A stretch of 64,000 nt of DNA from Picosynechococcus sp. PCC 7002 (lineage in GTDB: Bacteria > Cyanobacteriota > Cyanobacteriia > Cyanobacteriales > MRBY01): the NCBI RefSeq assembly GCF_963860125.1, contig NZ_CAWLFA010000001.1:806001-870000 (forward strand), written 5' to 3'. The notes under the pieces are model-generated. The model saw only the letters and a program-made list of their open reading frames with translations. It ran no database searches and was not told the origin of the DNA. The translations under genes were made by a program, and so were the position numbers. How positions within the stretch are numbered: position 1 is the first letter of the stretch; each line of letters opens with the position of its first letter. Shown here in pieces: positions 52,725-61,099 of this stretch.

Positions 52725-54110
52725 TTAAGCTTTGGCGAGTTCTTCCTTGGCGGCAGTACTAGCTAAATACTTTTCCAGTTCCGTTAACGCATCCGCATCA
52801 ACTTTCGTTTGCATCGGACAGAATTTAGGGCCACACATCGAGCAGAATTCTGCTGTTTTGTAGATATCTGCGGGAAGAGTTTCATCGTGGTATTCACGAG
52901 CACGCTCAGGATCGAGGGACAGTTCAAACTGTTTCTCCCAATCAAAGTTATACCGAGCATGGGACAACTCATCATCGCGATCGCGTGCCCCAGGACGATG
53001 ACGGGCAATATCTGCCGCATGGGCCGCAATCTTATAGGCGATGAGACCATTCCGCACATCCTCCGCATCAGGTAGGCCGAGGTGCTCTTTGGGGGTGACA
53101 TAGCAGAGCATTGCCGTGCCGTACCAGCCAGCCATCGCCGCCCCGATCGCCGAGGTGATGTGGTCATAGCCAGGCGCAATATCAGTCACCAAGGGGCCGA
53201 GCACATAGAAAGGTGCTTCAGAGCACTCTTCCATCTGCTTCTTCACGTTGAACTCGATCTGATCCATGGGGACGTGGCCAGGGCCTTCTACCATCACTTG
53301 GACATCGTGTTCCCAAGCGCGACGGGTCAGTTGACCTAGGGTTTTCAGTTCAGCGAGTTGCGCCTCATCAGAAGCATCGTGGGTACAGCCAGGACGCAGA
53401 GAATCCCCAAGGCTGAAGGACACATCGTAGCGCTTAAAGATTTCGATAATGTCGTCAAAGTGGGTGTAGAGGGGATTTTGCTTATGGTGATGCAACATCC
53501 AACGGGCAAGGATTCCACCACCACGGGACACAATCCCCGTAATCCGGTTTTTCACAAGGGGCAGATGCTCGATCAAGATCCCGGCGTGGATGGTCATGTA
53601 GTCCACCCCTTGCTGGGCGTGCTTCTCGATGATGTGCAAGAAATCATTGGCCGTGAGGTTTTCCATGTTGCCATGGACACTTTCTAGGGCTTGGTAAATG
53701 GGCACAGTCCCGATGGGCACCGGTGAGGCTTTGATAATGGCAGTACGAATTTCGTCCAGGTTGCCGCCCCCAGTGGAGAGATCCATCACAGTATCCGCAC
53801 CATATTTAACGGCCTGTTGTAGCTTAGCCAATTCCTCATTAATTTCAGAGGAGTTGGGGGACGCACCGATATTTGCATTGACTTTGCATTTCGAAGCAAT
53901 GCCGATACACATCGGTTCGAGGTTGGTGTGATTGATATTAGCCGGGATAATCATGCGACCCCGGGCTACTTCGTCGCGAATCAAGTCAACGGGCAGATTC
54001 TCACGCTTTGCCACGTAGTCCATTTCTTCGGTGATAACGCCTTGGCGTGCGTAGTGCATTTGGGAGACGTTACTTTGACCTTGCCGTTTGGCGACCCAAT
54101 CAGCTCTCAT
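52725..54110 (-). CDS. thiC: phosphomethylpyrimidine synthase ThiC
   Basis: ThiC is a radical-SAM enzyme that rearranges aminoimidazole ribotide into hydroxymethylpyrimidine phosphate for thiamine. The 461 residues contain the core VMDLSTGGGNLDEIR, VEGPGHVPMDQIEFNVKKQ, and the C-terminal cluster motif CSMCGPKFC. It is controlled by the TPP riboswitch upstream. No other thi gene is adjacent. Confidence 0.97.
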   Translation of the reverse strand: MRADWVAKRQGQSNVSQMHYARQGVITEEMDYVAKRENLPVDLIRDEVARGRMIIPANINHTNLEPMCIGIASKCKVNANIGASPNSSEINEELAKLQQAVKYGADTVMDLSTGGGNLDEIRTAIIKASPVPIGTVPIYQALESVHGNMENLTANDFLHIIEKHAQQGVDYMTIHAGILIEHLPLVKNRITGIVSRGGGILARWMLHHHKQNPLYTHFDDIIEIFKRYDVSFSLGDSLRPGCTHDASDEAQLAELKTLGQLTRRAWEHDVQVMVEGPGHVPMDQIEFNVKKQMEECSEAPFYVLGPLVTDIAPGYDHITSAIGAAMAGWYGTAMLCYVTPKEHLGLPDAEDVRNGLIAYKIAAHAADIARHRPGARDRDDELSHARYNFDWEKQFELSLDPERAREYHDETLPADIYKTAEFCSMCGPKFCPMQTKVDADALTELEKYLASTAAKEELAKA

Positions 54111-54132
54111 ATTGTTTTAATCCTCTATTAAC

Positions 54133-54214
54133 AGCTTCCCTACGCTGGTATTACCCAGTCTCAGGTTCTAAGGGACTATCTCAGTCTGATTCCTATGACA
54201 GACACCCCTAGCTA
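54133..54214 (-). promoter_or_regulatory. TPP riboswitch (THI element) of thiC
   Basis: On the minus strand the leader reads AGGGGTGTCT, then CTGAGATAGTCCCTTAGAAC, then CTGACTGGGTAATACCAGCG-like core (here CTGAGACTGGGTAATACCAG) and GTAGGGAAGCT. These are the conserved THI-box helices. It ends about 22 bases before the ThiC start, so it probably acts by masking the ribosome site when TPP binds. Confidence 0.95.
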
Positions 54215-54572
54215 TGGCAATAAATTCTAACATCACTCCTTAGCAAAGTCTTGGGAAGTATGGCGGGGCTGGGATCAGAGTCTGATGGGATTTGGGCAGA
54301 TTTAAGGATTTTTGGACAGCAGTCTGGAAAATCGCTATTTTCTGGGGAAAAAGCTAAAAATCAACAATTCATCACCGGATGTATGGCGGAACTGGTTACA
54401 ATGATGGACAAATTTTTCAGGTTAAGATTGCTAATGGGTTAATTAGAATGGGTGGCTTTTTTAGCTATTGTTCTTTTGCACTCGCGATCCGCCTGTCCTA
54501 GAACATTCCCGTGGGACAAGGAAAGGGTTGCCCTGGGTGTTTTCGTTTTATTCCCTCTGCGTCTAAAAGGCT
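54215..54572. other. 358-bp divergent gap, thiC promoter side
   Basis: No gene is supported. A 63-codon frame inside it has no ribosome site, no family resemblance and unusual composition. The left part must hold the thiC promoter and the right part that of the GNAT gene. Confidence 0.4.
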
Positions 54573-55055
54573 ATGAATAAAATTTCGGATTGCAGCAATA
54601 TTTTATTTTCTGTGGATAAGGCCAGGATTGATCTGGTGCAGTTGCAGGCGTTGTTTAATGCGACGGCCTTTTGGGCGAGGGAACGCTCTTTGGCGGATCT
54701 AGAAACGGCGATCGCCTACAGTGATCCGGTGGTGACGGTGTGGGATGGCGATCGCCTCATTGGCTTTACCAGGGGAACCTCAGACGGTGTCTTTCGGGCG
54801 ACGGTGTGGGATGTAGTGATTCACCCCGATTATCAAGGGTTGGGCCTAGGCCGTAAGTTAGTGGAAACCCTGATTAGCCATCCGCGGATGTGTCGAGTCG
54901 AACGGGTGTATTTGATGACCACCCACCAACAGACGTTTTATGAGCGCATCGGCTTTAAAGAAAATGCGACGACTACCATGGTGCTCCACAACCACGAGCA
55001 TCCGATCAGCGTGATTACCTGTGCGGTTGAGGAAACTGCCCCATTACCTGCATAG
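54573..55055 (+). CDS. GNAT-family N-acetyltransferase
   Basis: This 160-residue acetyl-CoA-dependent transferase has the core FRATVWDVVIHPDYQGLGLGRKLVETLI (about 70-97), with the Q/RxxGxG/A acetyl-CoA loop. FYERIGFKEN follows at the usual distance. The substrate is unknown; plant and cyanobacterial relatives include NSI/GNAT2-like enzymes. Its 3' end overlaps the convergent histidine-kinase-like gene by 41 bp. Confidence 0.88.
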   Translation: MNKISDCSNILFSVDKARIDLVQLQALFNATAFWARERSLADLETAIAYSDPVVTVWDGDRLIGFTRGTSDGVFRATVWDVVIHPDYQGLGLGRKLVETLISHPRMCRVERVYLMTTHQQTFYERIGFKENATTTMVLHNHEHPISVITCAVEETAPLPA

Positions 55056-55776
55056 TTTGGTCTTGGTAATGGCGGGTTAGGGTCCCCCCGTAGCTTGCCA
55101 GCAACTTTTGACACAGTTGCCACTTTAGGGCTGGAGAAAATTCAAGGGCTTGGGCTAGTTGTTGGACTTCTTCGAGGCTTGGGCGATCGCCTAGGGTTAA
55201 ATCCGGCACGTGGGTTTCACACCAAAAGTCCGTGGTCTGGGTTGAGGTCAGTTGAAACGTGATTTTATTGGGTTGTTGTAGCCCATAACTGAGGTGAATT
55301 GTTCCTTGTTCAGCCCGTTGTAGGGTGGTATCAATAAGGGTGAGAAAAAACTGGTGGAGGTGGTGGCGATCGCCGAAAATATCCAGGGTAGCGCCGACCG
55401 GATGCGCAATGATCAACCGCAAATTATTATTCTGGGCCTTCACCCTGAGCAAGCTTTCTAGTTCTGCGAGGAGCGTTTCGAGATCAAACCACTCCGCCTG
55501 TTTCGAACTTTGACCATAATCTAACTTTGAAACGGCGATCGCCAAATCAAGTAATCCCAGTAATTTTTGGCTGGCGGCATAACTTTCGGCAATAAAGGCC
55601 CGTTCTTCGTCAGGACTTTCGCACAAATCACTCAAAATGAGCTGCTGCAGCCCCATGATCGTGCTCAAGGGCGATCGCAATTCGTGGGCCACTTGGCCAA
55701 AAAACCGCGCTTGGAATTGTCCCCACTGGAGGGCGATCGCCAAATCCGTATTCAAAGCAGAAAGACCATTAGACAT
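55015..55776 (-). CDS. histidine-kinase-like protein with degenerate ATP-binding domain
   Basis: This 253-residue soluble protein has a clear HisKA dimerisation segment, with the phospho-accepting histidine in FGQVAHELRSPLSTIMGLQQ (about 31). The HATPase part (about 95-250) is worn. The N-box Asn is replaced (LIDTTLQRAEQGTIH), and no DxGxG or GxGxG motif is seen where LKWQLCQKLLASYGGTL aligns with the end of the domain. It may serve as a phosphotransfer or scaffold protein rather than a kinase. No response regulator is adjacent. Confidence 0.8.
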   Translation of the reverse strand: MSNGLSALNTDLAIALQWGQFQARFFGQVAHELRSPLSTIMGLQQLILSDLCESPDEERAFIAESYAASQKLLGLLDLAIAVSKLDYGQSSKQAEWFDLETLLAELESLLRVKAQNNNLRLIIAHPVGATLDIFGDRHHLHQFFLTLIDTTLQRAEQGTIHLSYGLQQPNKITFQLTSTQTTDFWCETHVPDLTLGDRPSLEEVQQLAQALEFSPALKWQLCQKLLASYGGTLTRHYQDQTMQVMGQFPQPHR

Positions 55777-55862
55777 AACAAAACATAACTATTTTCACAG
55801 ACTACGAAACGAGCAACGATAAGATGAACCTACATCCTCCAAGATCCTAAGGTTTGGCTGAA

Positions 55863-56756
55863 ATGTTGCGCTATGCTTATTTTCCCGGTTGTGTCGCCCA
55901 AGGAGCCTGTCGGGAACTGTACCTCTCCACGGCGGCCCTCACCCAAGCCCTCGACATTGAATTAATCGAACTCAAGCAAGCTGCCTGTTGTGGCTCTGGC
56001 ACCTACAAAGAAGAATCCCAACTCCTAGAAGATAGCGTCAATGCCCGCAACATCGCGTTGGCTGAATCGCTTAATTTACCCTTACTAACCCACTGCAGCA
56101 CCTGCCAAGGGGTAATCGGCCATGTCGATGAACGCCTCAAAGCAGCCAAAGACAATAATCCAGATTATTTTTCCCAGGTCAATCAACTCCTGAGTGCATC
56201 CCACTGTTCACCCTACAGAGGCACTAGCGAAGTCAAACATCTACTCTGGGCGCTCGTGGGAGATTATGGCCTTGATAAGCTCACCCAAAAAGTAATTAAG
56301 CCTCTCCGAGGACTCAAATGTGCCGCCTTTTATGGCTGTTATCTCCTCCGGGTTCAAAATAGTCTTCCCTTTGATGACCCTGTCCAGCCCCATTCTCTGG
56401 AGTCTGTTTTCTCGGCGGTTGGGGCAACGCCAATTATCTATGATGGTCGCACCCAATGCTGTGGTTGGCCCCTCTCTAGTTATGCCACAGAACAAGCGTT
56501 TCGTCTCGCAGGGAAACATCTACAAGCGGCGATCGCCGCCGGAGCTGATTGCCTAGTGACCCCCTGTCCCCTCTGTCATCTCAATTTAGACTCGCGCCAA
56601 CCAGAAGTCGAAAAAGTCATTGGCCAGAAATTGGGAATTCCTGTGCTCCATTTGCCCCAATTAGTGGCTCTTGCATTGGGTATTTCTCCTAAGGAACTCG
56701 GCCTCGGCAAACATATTGTTTCCACGAAGCCGCTCCTCGAAAAATTGGGTTTTTAA
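55863..56756 (+). CDS. HdrB-like CCG-domain iron-sulfur protein
   Basis: This 297-residue protein has two CCG (cysteine-rich) domains. The first has YFPGC, ACCGSGTY and HCSTCQGV; the second has YGCYLL, TQCCGWPLSSY and TPCPLCHLNL. Such domains bind the non-cubane 4Fe-4S pair in heterodisulfide reductase subunit B, and occur in SdhE-type succinate:quinone reductases. In cyanobacteria, where methanogen cofactors are absent, a disulfide or quinone reductase role is inferred. ATG 55863 is preferred; a TTG 9 bp upstream is in frame. Its last 63 bp are repeated downstream past the YefM/YoeB module. Confidence 0.85.
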   Translation: MLRYAYFPGCVAQGACRELYLSTAALTQALDIELIELKQAACCGSGTYKEESQLLEDSVNARNIALAESLNLPLLTHCSTCQGVIGHVDERLKAAKDNNPDYFSQVNQLLSASHCSPYRGTSEVKHLLWALVGDYGLDKLTQKVIKPLRGLKCAAFYGCYLLRVQNSLPFDDPVQPHSLESVFSAVGATPIIYDGRTQCCGWPLSSYATEQAFRLAGKHLQAAIAAGADCLVTPCPLCHLNLDSRQPEVEKVIGQKLGIPVLHLPQLVALALGISPKELGLGKHIVSTKPLLEKLGF

Positions 56757-56757
56757 G
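56695..56757 (+). repeat. 63-bp direct repeat, copy 1 (3' end of HdrB-like gene)
   Basis: This is the last 20 codons and stop of the HdrB-like gene. It matches copy 2 at 57343-57405 without gaps in 57 of 63 positions. The two copies bracket the YoeB/YefM genes. Confidence 0.9.
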
Positions 56758-56772
56758 AAAAGAGTCAAATGT

Positions 56773-57030
56773 TTATTCGTAGTGACTCCACATCCGCAAA
56801 ATTTTAATCATTCTCTCGGATTCTAAAACTTGGTAAACCAGACGATGTTGAATATTGATGCGGCGTGAATAATAGTCTTTTAAATCGCCCACTAATTTTT
56901 CGTAGGGAGGTTGATAGGGGTTTTCTTGGAGAATTCCCAGAAGTTTTTGAACTTTTGGCTTCAAACCAGCAGATGCAATCTTTTTGGCATCTTTAGCTGC
57001 TTGCTTTGACAAGATTATTTTCCAGCTCAC
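56773..57030 (-). CDS. yoeB: YoeB-type mRNA interferase toxin
   Basis: This 85-residue RelE-fold toxin cuts mRNA at the ribosome. The YoeB residues fall in place: Glu in PPYEKLVGDLKDYYSRRI (44), Arg in HRLVYQVL (63), and the terminal HYE (His83, Tyr84). The start is GTG overlapping the antitoxin stop as GTGA; a longer frame is not needed. It is paired with YefM and lies between two copies of a 63-bp repeat. Confidence 0.93.
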   Translation of the reverse strand: MSWKIILSKQAAKDAKKIASAGLKPKVQKLLGILQENPYQPPYEKLVGDLKDYYSRRINIQHRLVYQVLESERMIKILRMWSHYE

Positions 57031-57275
57031 CAGTCCAGATTCTCCAAGGCAATGCATTCTTCTAGAGGTTCTCTAGCTGCCTCTTGAATGGATGCCTTCA
57101 TGCCTGGAATATTGACTAAATAAAGGGTTTCTTGGATCGCGTCCCAATCAGCTTGTGAAATCATCACAGCTTTATTGTGTTCACTAGAAATCACAATCGG
57201 TTGATGGCTATCAGCAATTTCATCAATGAGTCGCTGGAGTTTATTTTGCGCTTCTTGAACTGTGAGCAAATCCAT
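57027..57275 (-). CDS. yefM: YefM/Phd-family antitoxin
   Basis: This 82-residue antitoxin starts MDLLTVQEAQNKLQRLIDEI, then PIVISSEHNKAVMISQADWDAIQETLYL, the Phd/YefM fold, and ends in an acidic tail ALENLDW that would wrap the toxin. It overlaps yoeB by 4 bp. It should bind its own promoter, which lies in the 67 bp up to the right-hand repeat. Confidence 0.92.
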   Translation of the reverse strand: MDLLTVQEAQNKLQRLIDEIADSHQPIVISSEHNKAVMISQADWDAIQETLYLVNIPGMKASIQEAAREPLEECIALENLDW

Positions 57276-57342
57276 CGCTTTTTTCGTGGGCTTTAAAATT
57301 ATTCCTAGTATATCTTTTTTGCTAGATAAACCAGTAATCAAA

Positions 57343-57405
57343 AAATCGGCCTCAGAAAATATTTTGTTTCCACGAAGCCGATCCTCGAAAAATTGGGTTT
57401 TTAAG
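57343..57405 (+). repeat. 63-bp direct repeat, copy 2 (duplicated gene tail)
   Basis: This copy still reads in frame as the tail of the HdrB-like protein, with six changed residues (e.g. HIVSTKPLLEKLGF becomes YFVSTKPILEKLGF), and keeps the TAA. Its end overlaps the stop codon of the convergent isocitrate dehydrogenase gene. It has no upstream gene part. Confidence 0.9.
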
Positions 57406-59638
57406 CAGTAATCAAGGTGGCGATCGCCTGATTTAAAGTTTCACTAGGACGCATGGCCTGACTCGCTTTTTCAGAATTAGCAAAATAGTACCCATCAATA
57501 TCAACCGATTGACCTTGAGCCGCATTTAACTCCGCCACGATCTTGTCTTGGTTTTCCGTTAAGGCTTGGGCTAAGGGGGCAAATTTCGCTTTTAATTCGA
57601 GGTTTTTGTCCTGTTCCGCTAAGGCTTGGGCCCAATAGAGTGCCAGATAAAAATGGCTGCCCCGGTTATCAATTTCGCCCACCTTGCGGGAGGGAGATTT
57701 ATCGTTGTTGAGGTACTGACTGTTGGCTTTGTTTAGGGCTTCTGCCAAAACGAGAGCATTGTCGTTGCCTGTTTTCTGGGCGAGGTCTTCGAGGGCAACG
57801 GCGATCGCCAAAAATTCCCCTAAGGAATCCCAGCGTAAGTGACCTTCTTCAAGGAACTGTTGGACGTGTTTCGGGGCAGAACCGCCCGCGCCCGTTTCAA
57901 ACAAACCACCGCCAGCGAGTAACGGCACAATCGAGAGCATTTTGGCGCTCGTACCCAGTTCGAGAATGGGGAATAAATCCGTTAGATAGTCCCGCAGCAC
58001 ATTTCCCGTAACCGAAATGACGTCCTGACCAGTTTTAATTTGGGTGCAGGTAAATTTCATCGCATCCACTGGCGGGAGAATGTGAATATCCAAACCACTC
58101 GGATCATGCTGGGGTAAATACTCTTTAACCTTGGCGATAATTTTGGCATCGTGGGCGCGGTTCTCATCTAACCAAAATACGGTGGGATTTCCTGTGAGGC
58201 GGGCGCGATTAACTGCCAATTTCACCCAATCTTGGATCGCCACATCCTTAGTCTGACACATCCGCCAGATATCGCCTTTTTCCACGGGATGCGCCATTAA
58301 AACATTGCCCTGCCCATCAACAACACGCACTTGACCAGCGGCGGCAATTTCAAAGGTTTTATCGTGGGAACCGTATTCTTCGGCTTTTTTCGCCATTAGT
58401 CCCACGTTGGCGACACTGCCCATGGTTTTGACGTCAAAAGCGCCATTTTCTTGACAGAATTCAATGCAGGCCTGGTACATAGTGGCGTAACAACGGTCGG
58501 GAATCATCGCCTTCGTATCGTGGGCCTTCCCGTCGGCTCCCCACATTTTCCCGGAGGTGCGAATCGCTGCCGCCATCGACGCATCAATGATCACATCACT
58601 GGGCACATGGAGGTTGGTAATGCCCTTGTCGGAATTAACCATTGCCAAACGGGGTTGCTTGTCATAAACCGCTTGGAGATCCGCTGCGATCGCCGCTTTT
58701 TCTGCTGGGGGAAGGTTGGCAATTTTGGCGTAAACATCCCCTAAACCGTTATTGGGGCTAACACCTAAGGCTTGGAAAGTATCGGCATATTTCGCAAAGA
58801 CATCTTTGTAGTAAACGGTGACGGCGTGACCGAAAAGAATCGGGTCAGACACCTTCATCATCGTCGCTTTGACGTGCAGGGACAATAAAATATCCTCGGC
58901 TTTAGCGGCGGCAATTTCTTTTTCATAGAAAGCACGCAGGGCCTTGACGCTCATCACCGCAGCATCGACCACCTCACCCGCAAGCACGGGAATGGCTTCT
59001 TTGAGAACAGTGACGGTGCCATCGGTGCCTTGATGTTCAATTTTCAGGGTGCCCGCTTGTTCAATAACGACCGATTGCTCACTGCCATAGAAATCTCCCT
59101 CATCCATGTGGGCGACGTGGGATTTGGAGTTCTTTGTCCATTCCCCGACCTTGTGGGGATTGTGCCGGGCATATTCTTTAACGGCAGCGGCGACCCGGCG
59201 ATCGCTATTGCCTTCCCGTAGAACCGGGTTTACGGCACTACCGAGAACTTTCGCATATTTCGCTTTAATCTCCTTTTCTGCCTCGGTCTTGGGGTCTGCG
59301 GGATAATCCGGCATGTTGTAACCCTTAGTCTGTAATTCTTTGATTGCTGCCGTTAATTGGGGAATAGAGGCACTAATATTGGGCAGCTTGATGATGTAGG
59401 CGTCGGGAGTTTTTGCGAGAGCACCCAATTCAGCGAGGGCATCGGGGCGGCGTTGGTCGGCGGTGAGATATTCCGGGAAATTTGCAATGATCCGCCCAGC
59501 GAGGGAAATATCCTTAGTTTCCACCTCAATATTGGCCGCAGTCGTAAAGGCTTCCACAATGGGGAGAAGGGAGTAGGTCGCCAGTGCAGGGGCTTCGTCG
59601 GTAAAAGTGTAGGTAATTTTCGAGGTCTGGTTGCTCAT
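57401..59638 (-). CDS. icd: NADP-dependent isocitrate dehydrogenase, monomeric type
   Basis: This enzyme decarboxylates isocitrate to 2-oxoglutarate with NADP, supplying the carbon skeleton for ammonium assimilation. The 745-residue length and motifs (ITYTFTDEAPALATYSLLPIV, VLREGNSDRRVAAAVKEYAR, SLHVKATMMKVSDPILFGH, HLRWDSLGEF, KSPSRKVGEIDNRGSHFYL) define the monomeric IDH family, unrelated in length to the common homodimeric enzyme. ATG 59638 fits the family N-terminus. It is bracketed on both sides by repeat-flanked accessory cassettes. Confidence 0.95.
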   Translation of the reverse strand: MSNQTSKITYTFTDEAPALATYSLLPIVEAFTTAANIEVETKDISLAGRIIANFPEYLTADQRRPDALAELGALAKTPDAYIIKLPNISASIPQLTAAIKELQTKGYNMPDYPADPKTEAEKEIKAKYAKVLGSAVNPVLREGNSDRRVAAAVKEYARHNPHKVGEWTKNSKSHVAHMDEGDFYGSEQSVVIEQAGTLKIEHQGTDGTVTVLKEAIPVLAGEVVDAAVMSVKALRAFYEKEIAAAKAEDILLSLHVKATMMKVSDPILFGHAVTVYYKDVFAKYADTFQALGVSPNNGLGDVYAKIANLPPAEKAAIAADLQAVYDKQPRLAMVNSDKGITNLHVPSDVIIDASMAAAIRTSGKMWGADGKAHDTKAMIPDRCYATMYQACIEFCQENGAFDVKTMGSVANVGLMAKKAEEYGSHDKTFEIAAAGQVRVVDGQGNVLMAHPVEKGDIWRMCQTKDVAIQDWVKLAVNRARLTGNPTVFWLDENRAHDAKIIAKVKEYLPQHDPSGLDIHILPPVDAMKFTCTQIKTGQDVISVTGNVLRDYLTDLFPILELGTSAKMLSIVPLLAGGGLFETGAGGSAPKHVQQFLEEGHLRWDSLGEFLAIAVALEDLAQKTGNDNALVLAEALNKANSQYLNNDKSPSRKVGEIDNRGSHFYLALYWAQALAEQDKNLELKAKFAPLAQALTENQDKIVAELNAAQGQSVDIDGYYFANSEKASQAMRPSETLNQAIATLITA

Positions 59639-59741
59639 ATCGCTTAGGCGTCGTGTCACGGAATGTTTCTCAGCCTAAATGATACATGGCACAGGGTCTA
59701 GCCTTGACGCTTCTCCGTCTGGAAATGCTGATAGGGGTCAT

Positions 59742-59796
59742 GCAAAAGGCGATCGCCATCGTTTAGCCGGAGCCAAAGGGGGCGATCGCCTTTTGC
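59742..59796 (-). repeat. 47-bp direct repeat, copy A, inside a 16-bp-arm hairpin
   Basis: Positions 59744-59790 are identical to 61102-61148. Here the repeat is extended so that GCAAAAGGCGATCGCC and GGCGATCGCCTTTTGC form perfect 16-bp arms. It lies about 90 bp beyond the stop of the nuclease gene and probably terminates that transcript. It contains two HIP1 octamers. Confidence 0.9.
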
Positions 59797-59887
59797 AAAA
59801 CTCTGAAGGGATTTGTTTCCATAACAAAAGGTATCCCTATCGATGACATCCTTAAATTGGAGGATGTGCAGTATCAAAAGCACTAAC

Positions 59888-60580
59888 TCAACACAATTGA
59901 TCTGCTTCGGTACTCATCTGCAACGTTTTCAATAGCAGCTCTGTAAGATCAATTAGCTGATACACAGACCCTTTTGTAACTTGGTTTGCTTTGAAGCCGT
60001 GGGCAATCGCATTACGCAAAGAAAGTCCATCTATGAGTAACTGATACTCAGGACGTGAAATCACTCCCTCAGTCATTAATTGTTTGACTAAATAAAGTGG
60101 ATCAAGTCTTTGTAAACTCATTCTCTCATGCTCTGCAACAAGCCTTAAAGTTGCCTCAACAAGAGACCAGGCATAGAGAATAGCTGACTCTGGATGTTGC
60201 ATTGCAAGTTTCCTGGCTACTTGTAGTCTTGTTTCTATTTCGGGTTTTTGAAGAGGGCTTTCCGCTTGTAGAGAAAACACAACATCTTCTGGATTAGTCA
60301 TCACTAATTCAAATCGCCAACCAGGATGCTGTTCTACAGATTGGACTAAAGTCTGTAAATATTGTCTAGAGGAAGCATTCAGTGAGCGACGTGATTTTAC
60401 TTCAACGATAACCGCTTCATCTCCCCGCCTTACAATCATGTCAGGGCGATAATTTTTCAGAAAATCAGGCAGGTCTTCAGGGTTAGGCTCAAAAGAAATT
60501 TCATATCCCTTTTCACGATATTCTTCAGCTAGCTGTAGTAATCGCTCTCTTTCTAGATTGGCTGTTTGGGTTGTCATCAT
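59888..60580 (-). CDS. PD-(D/E)xK nuclease (AHJR-like) with C-terminal HEPN-like domain
   Basis: This 230-residue protein appears to have two parts. Residues about 10-100 resemble the archaeal-Holliday-junction-resolvase-like restriction fold, with PD at 46-47 (YRPDMIVRRGDE) and E60-V-K62 (VIVEVKSRRS) forming the PD-ExK site. Residues about 130-220 are helical and contain GLSLRNAIAHGFK, an RX4H motif (R189, H194) as in HEPN/DUF4145 proteins, many of which are RNases. Its ATG overlaps the RusA stop (ATGA). No methyltransferase is nearby, so it is not a simple restriction enzyme. Confidence 0.75.
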   Translation of the reverse strand: MMTTQTANLERERLLQLAEEYREKGYEISFEPNPEDLPDFLKNYRPDMIVRRGDEAVIVEVKSRRSLNASSRQYLQTLVQSVEQHPGWRFELVMTNPEDVVFSLQAESPLQKPEIETRLQVARKLAMQHPESAILYAWSLVEATLRLVAEHERMSLQRLDPLYLVKQLMTEGVISRPEYQLLIDGLSLRNAIAHGFKANQVTKGSVYQLIDLTELLLKTLQMSTEADQLC

Positions 60581-60984
60581 GTAAGTACCTCTTGATCAGG
60601 AGCCTCATTTACGACAATATGCAAAAATTCATTTCCACGAGAAAAACCTTCCGCCAATGTTAAGGTCATATGTTCTACCTTAAAGTTACCTGATAAATCT
60701 CGTTTCCTGACAAGAACATCAGTGACTTGATCATCGTCAATATAAACTAATCCGATTATGGCATCCTGAATCGGCTTAACAATATTATCTACATCGATAG
60801 CAACAGAATCATAGAAATAGGTTATTTGTAGCATGATTAGACCAGTAGTTGCTTTTTGTCCAGATGACCAATATTTCTCTGCCTCTTGTCGTACCACTCT
60901 TTTCCAATCTCTAAGACGCTCACGTCTACGGGTCTGTTGTGATACAGGTGGTCCATCCACTATAAACTCAAGTCTTGAGAACAT
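60577..60984 (-). CDS. RusA-family Holliday-junction resolvase-like protein
   Basis: This 135-residue protein has the RusA pattern VAIDVDNIVKPIQDAIIGLVYIDDDQV. Asp64, Asp66, Lys70 and Asp85 have the same spacing as the E. coli RusA catalytic set D70, D72, K76, D91. RusA enzymes are usually phage-borne and resolve branched DNA. No other phage gene is here. It overlaps the downstream nuclease/HEPN gene by 4 bp, so the two are made together. Confidence 0.85.
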   Translation of the reverse strand: MFSRLEFIVDGPPVSQQTRRRERLRDWKRVVRQEAEKYWSSGQKATTGLIMLQITYFYDSVAIDVDNIVKPIQDAIIGLVYIDDDQVTDVLVRKRDLSGNFKVEHMTLTLAEGFSRGNEFLHIVVNEAPDQEVLT

Positions 60985-61099
60985 GCCTTCAACTAGAAAG
61001 GGTTAGTTATTTTATACTCCTATATGTCTGTGAGTAACACAATATAATAAGCGACTAGATCTTGACTTCCTTTAGAAGTCAGGTGTTCACCATCCTAAC

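Noticed and set aside
54251..54442. A 63-codon plus-strand frame in the thiC/GNAT gap.
   Set aside because: No ribosome site and no family pattern; the region is better explained as promoter DNA.
59888..60984. Reading the nuclease pair as a restriction-modification system.
   Set aside because: No DNA methyltransferase or specificity gene is adjacent, and one partner is a RusA-type resolvase.
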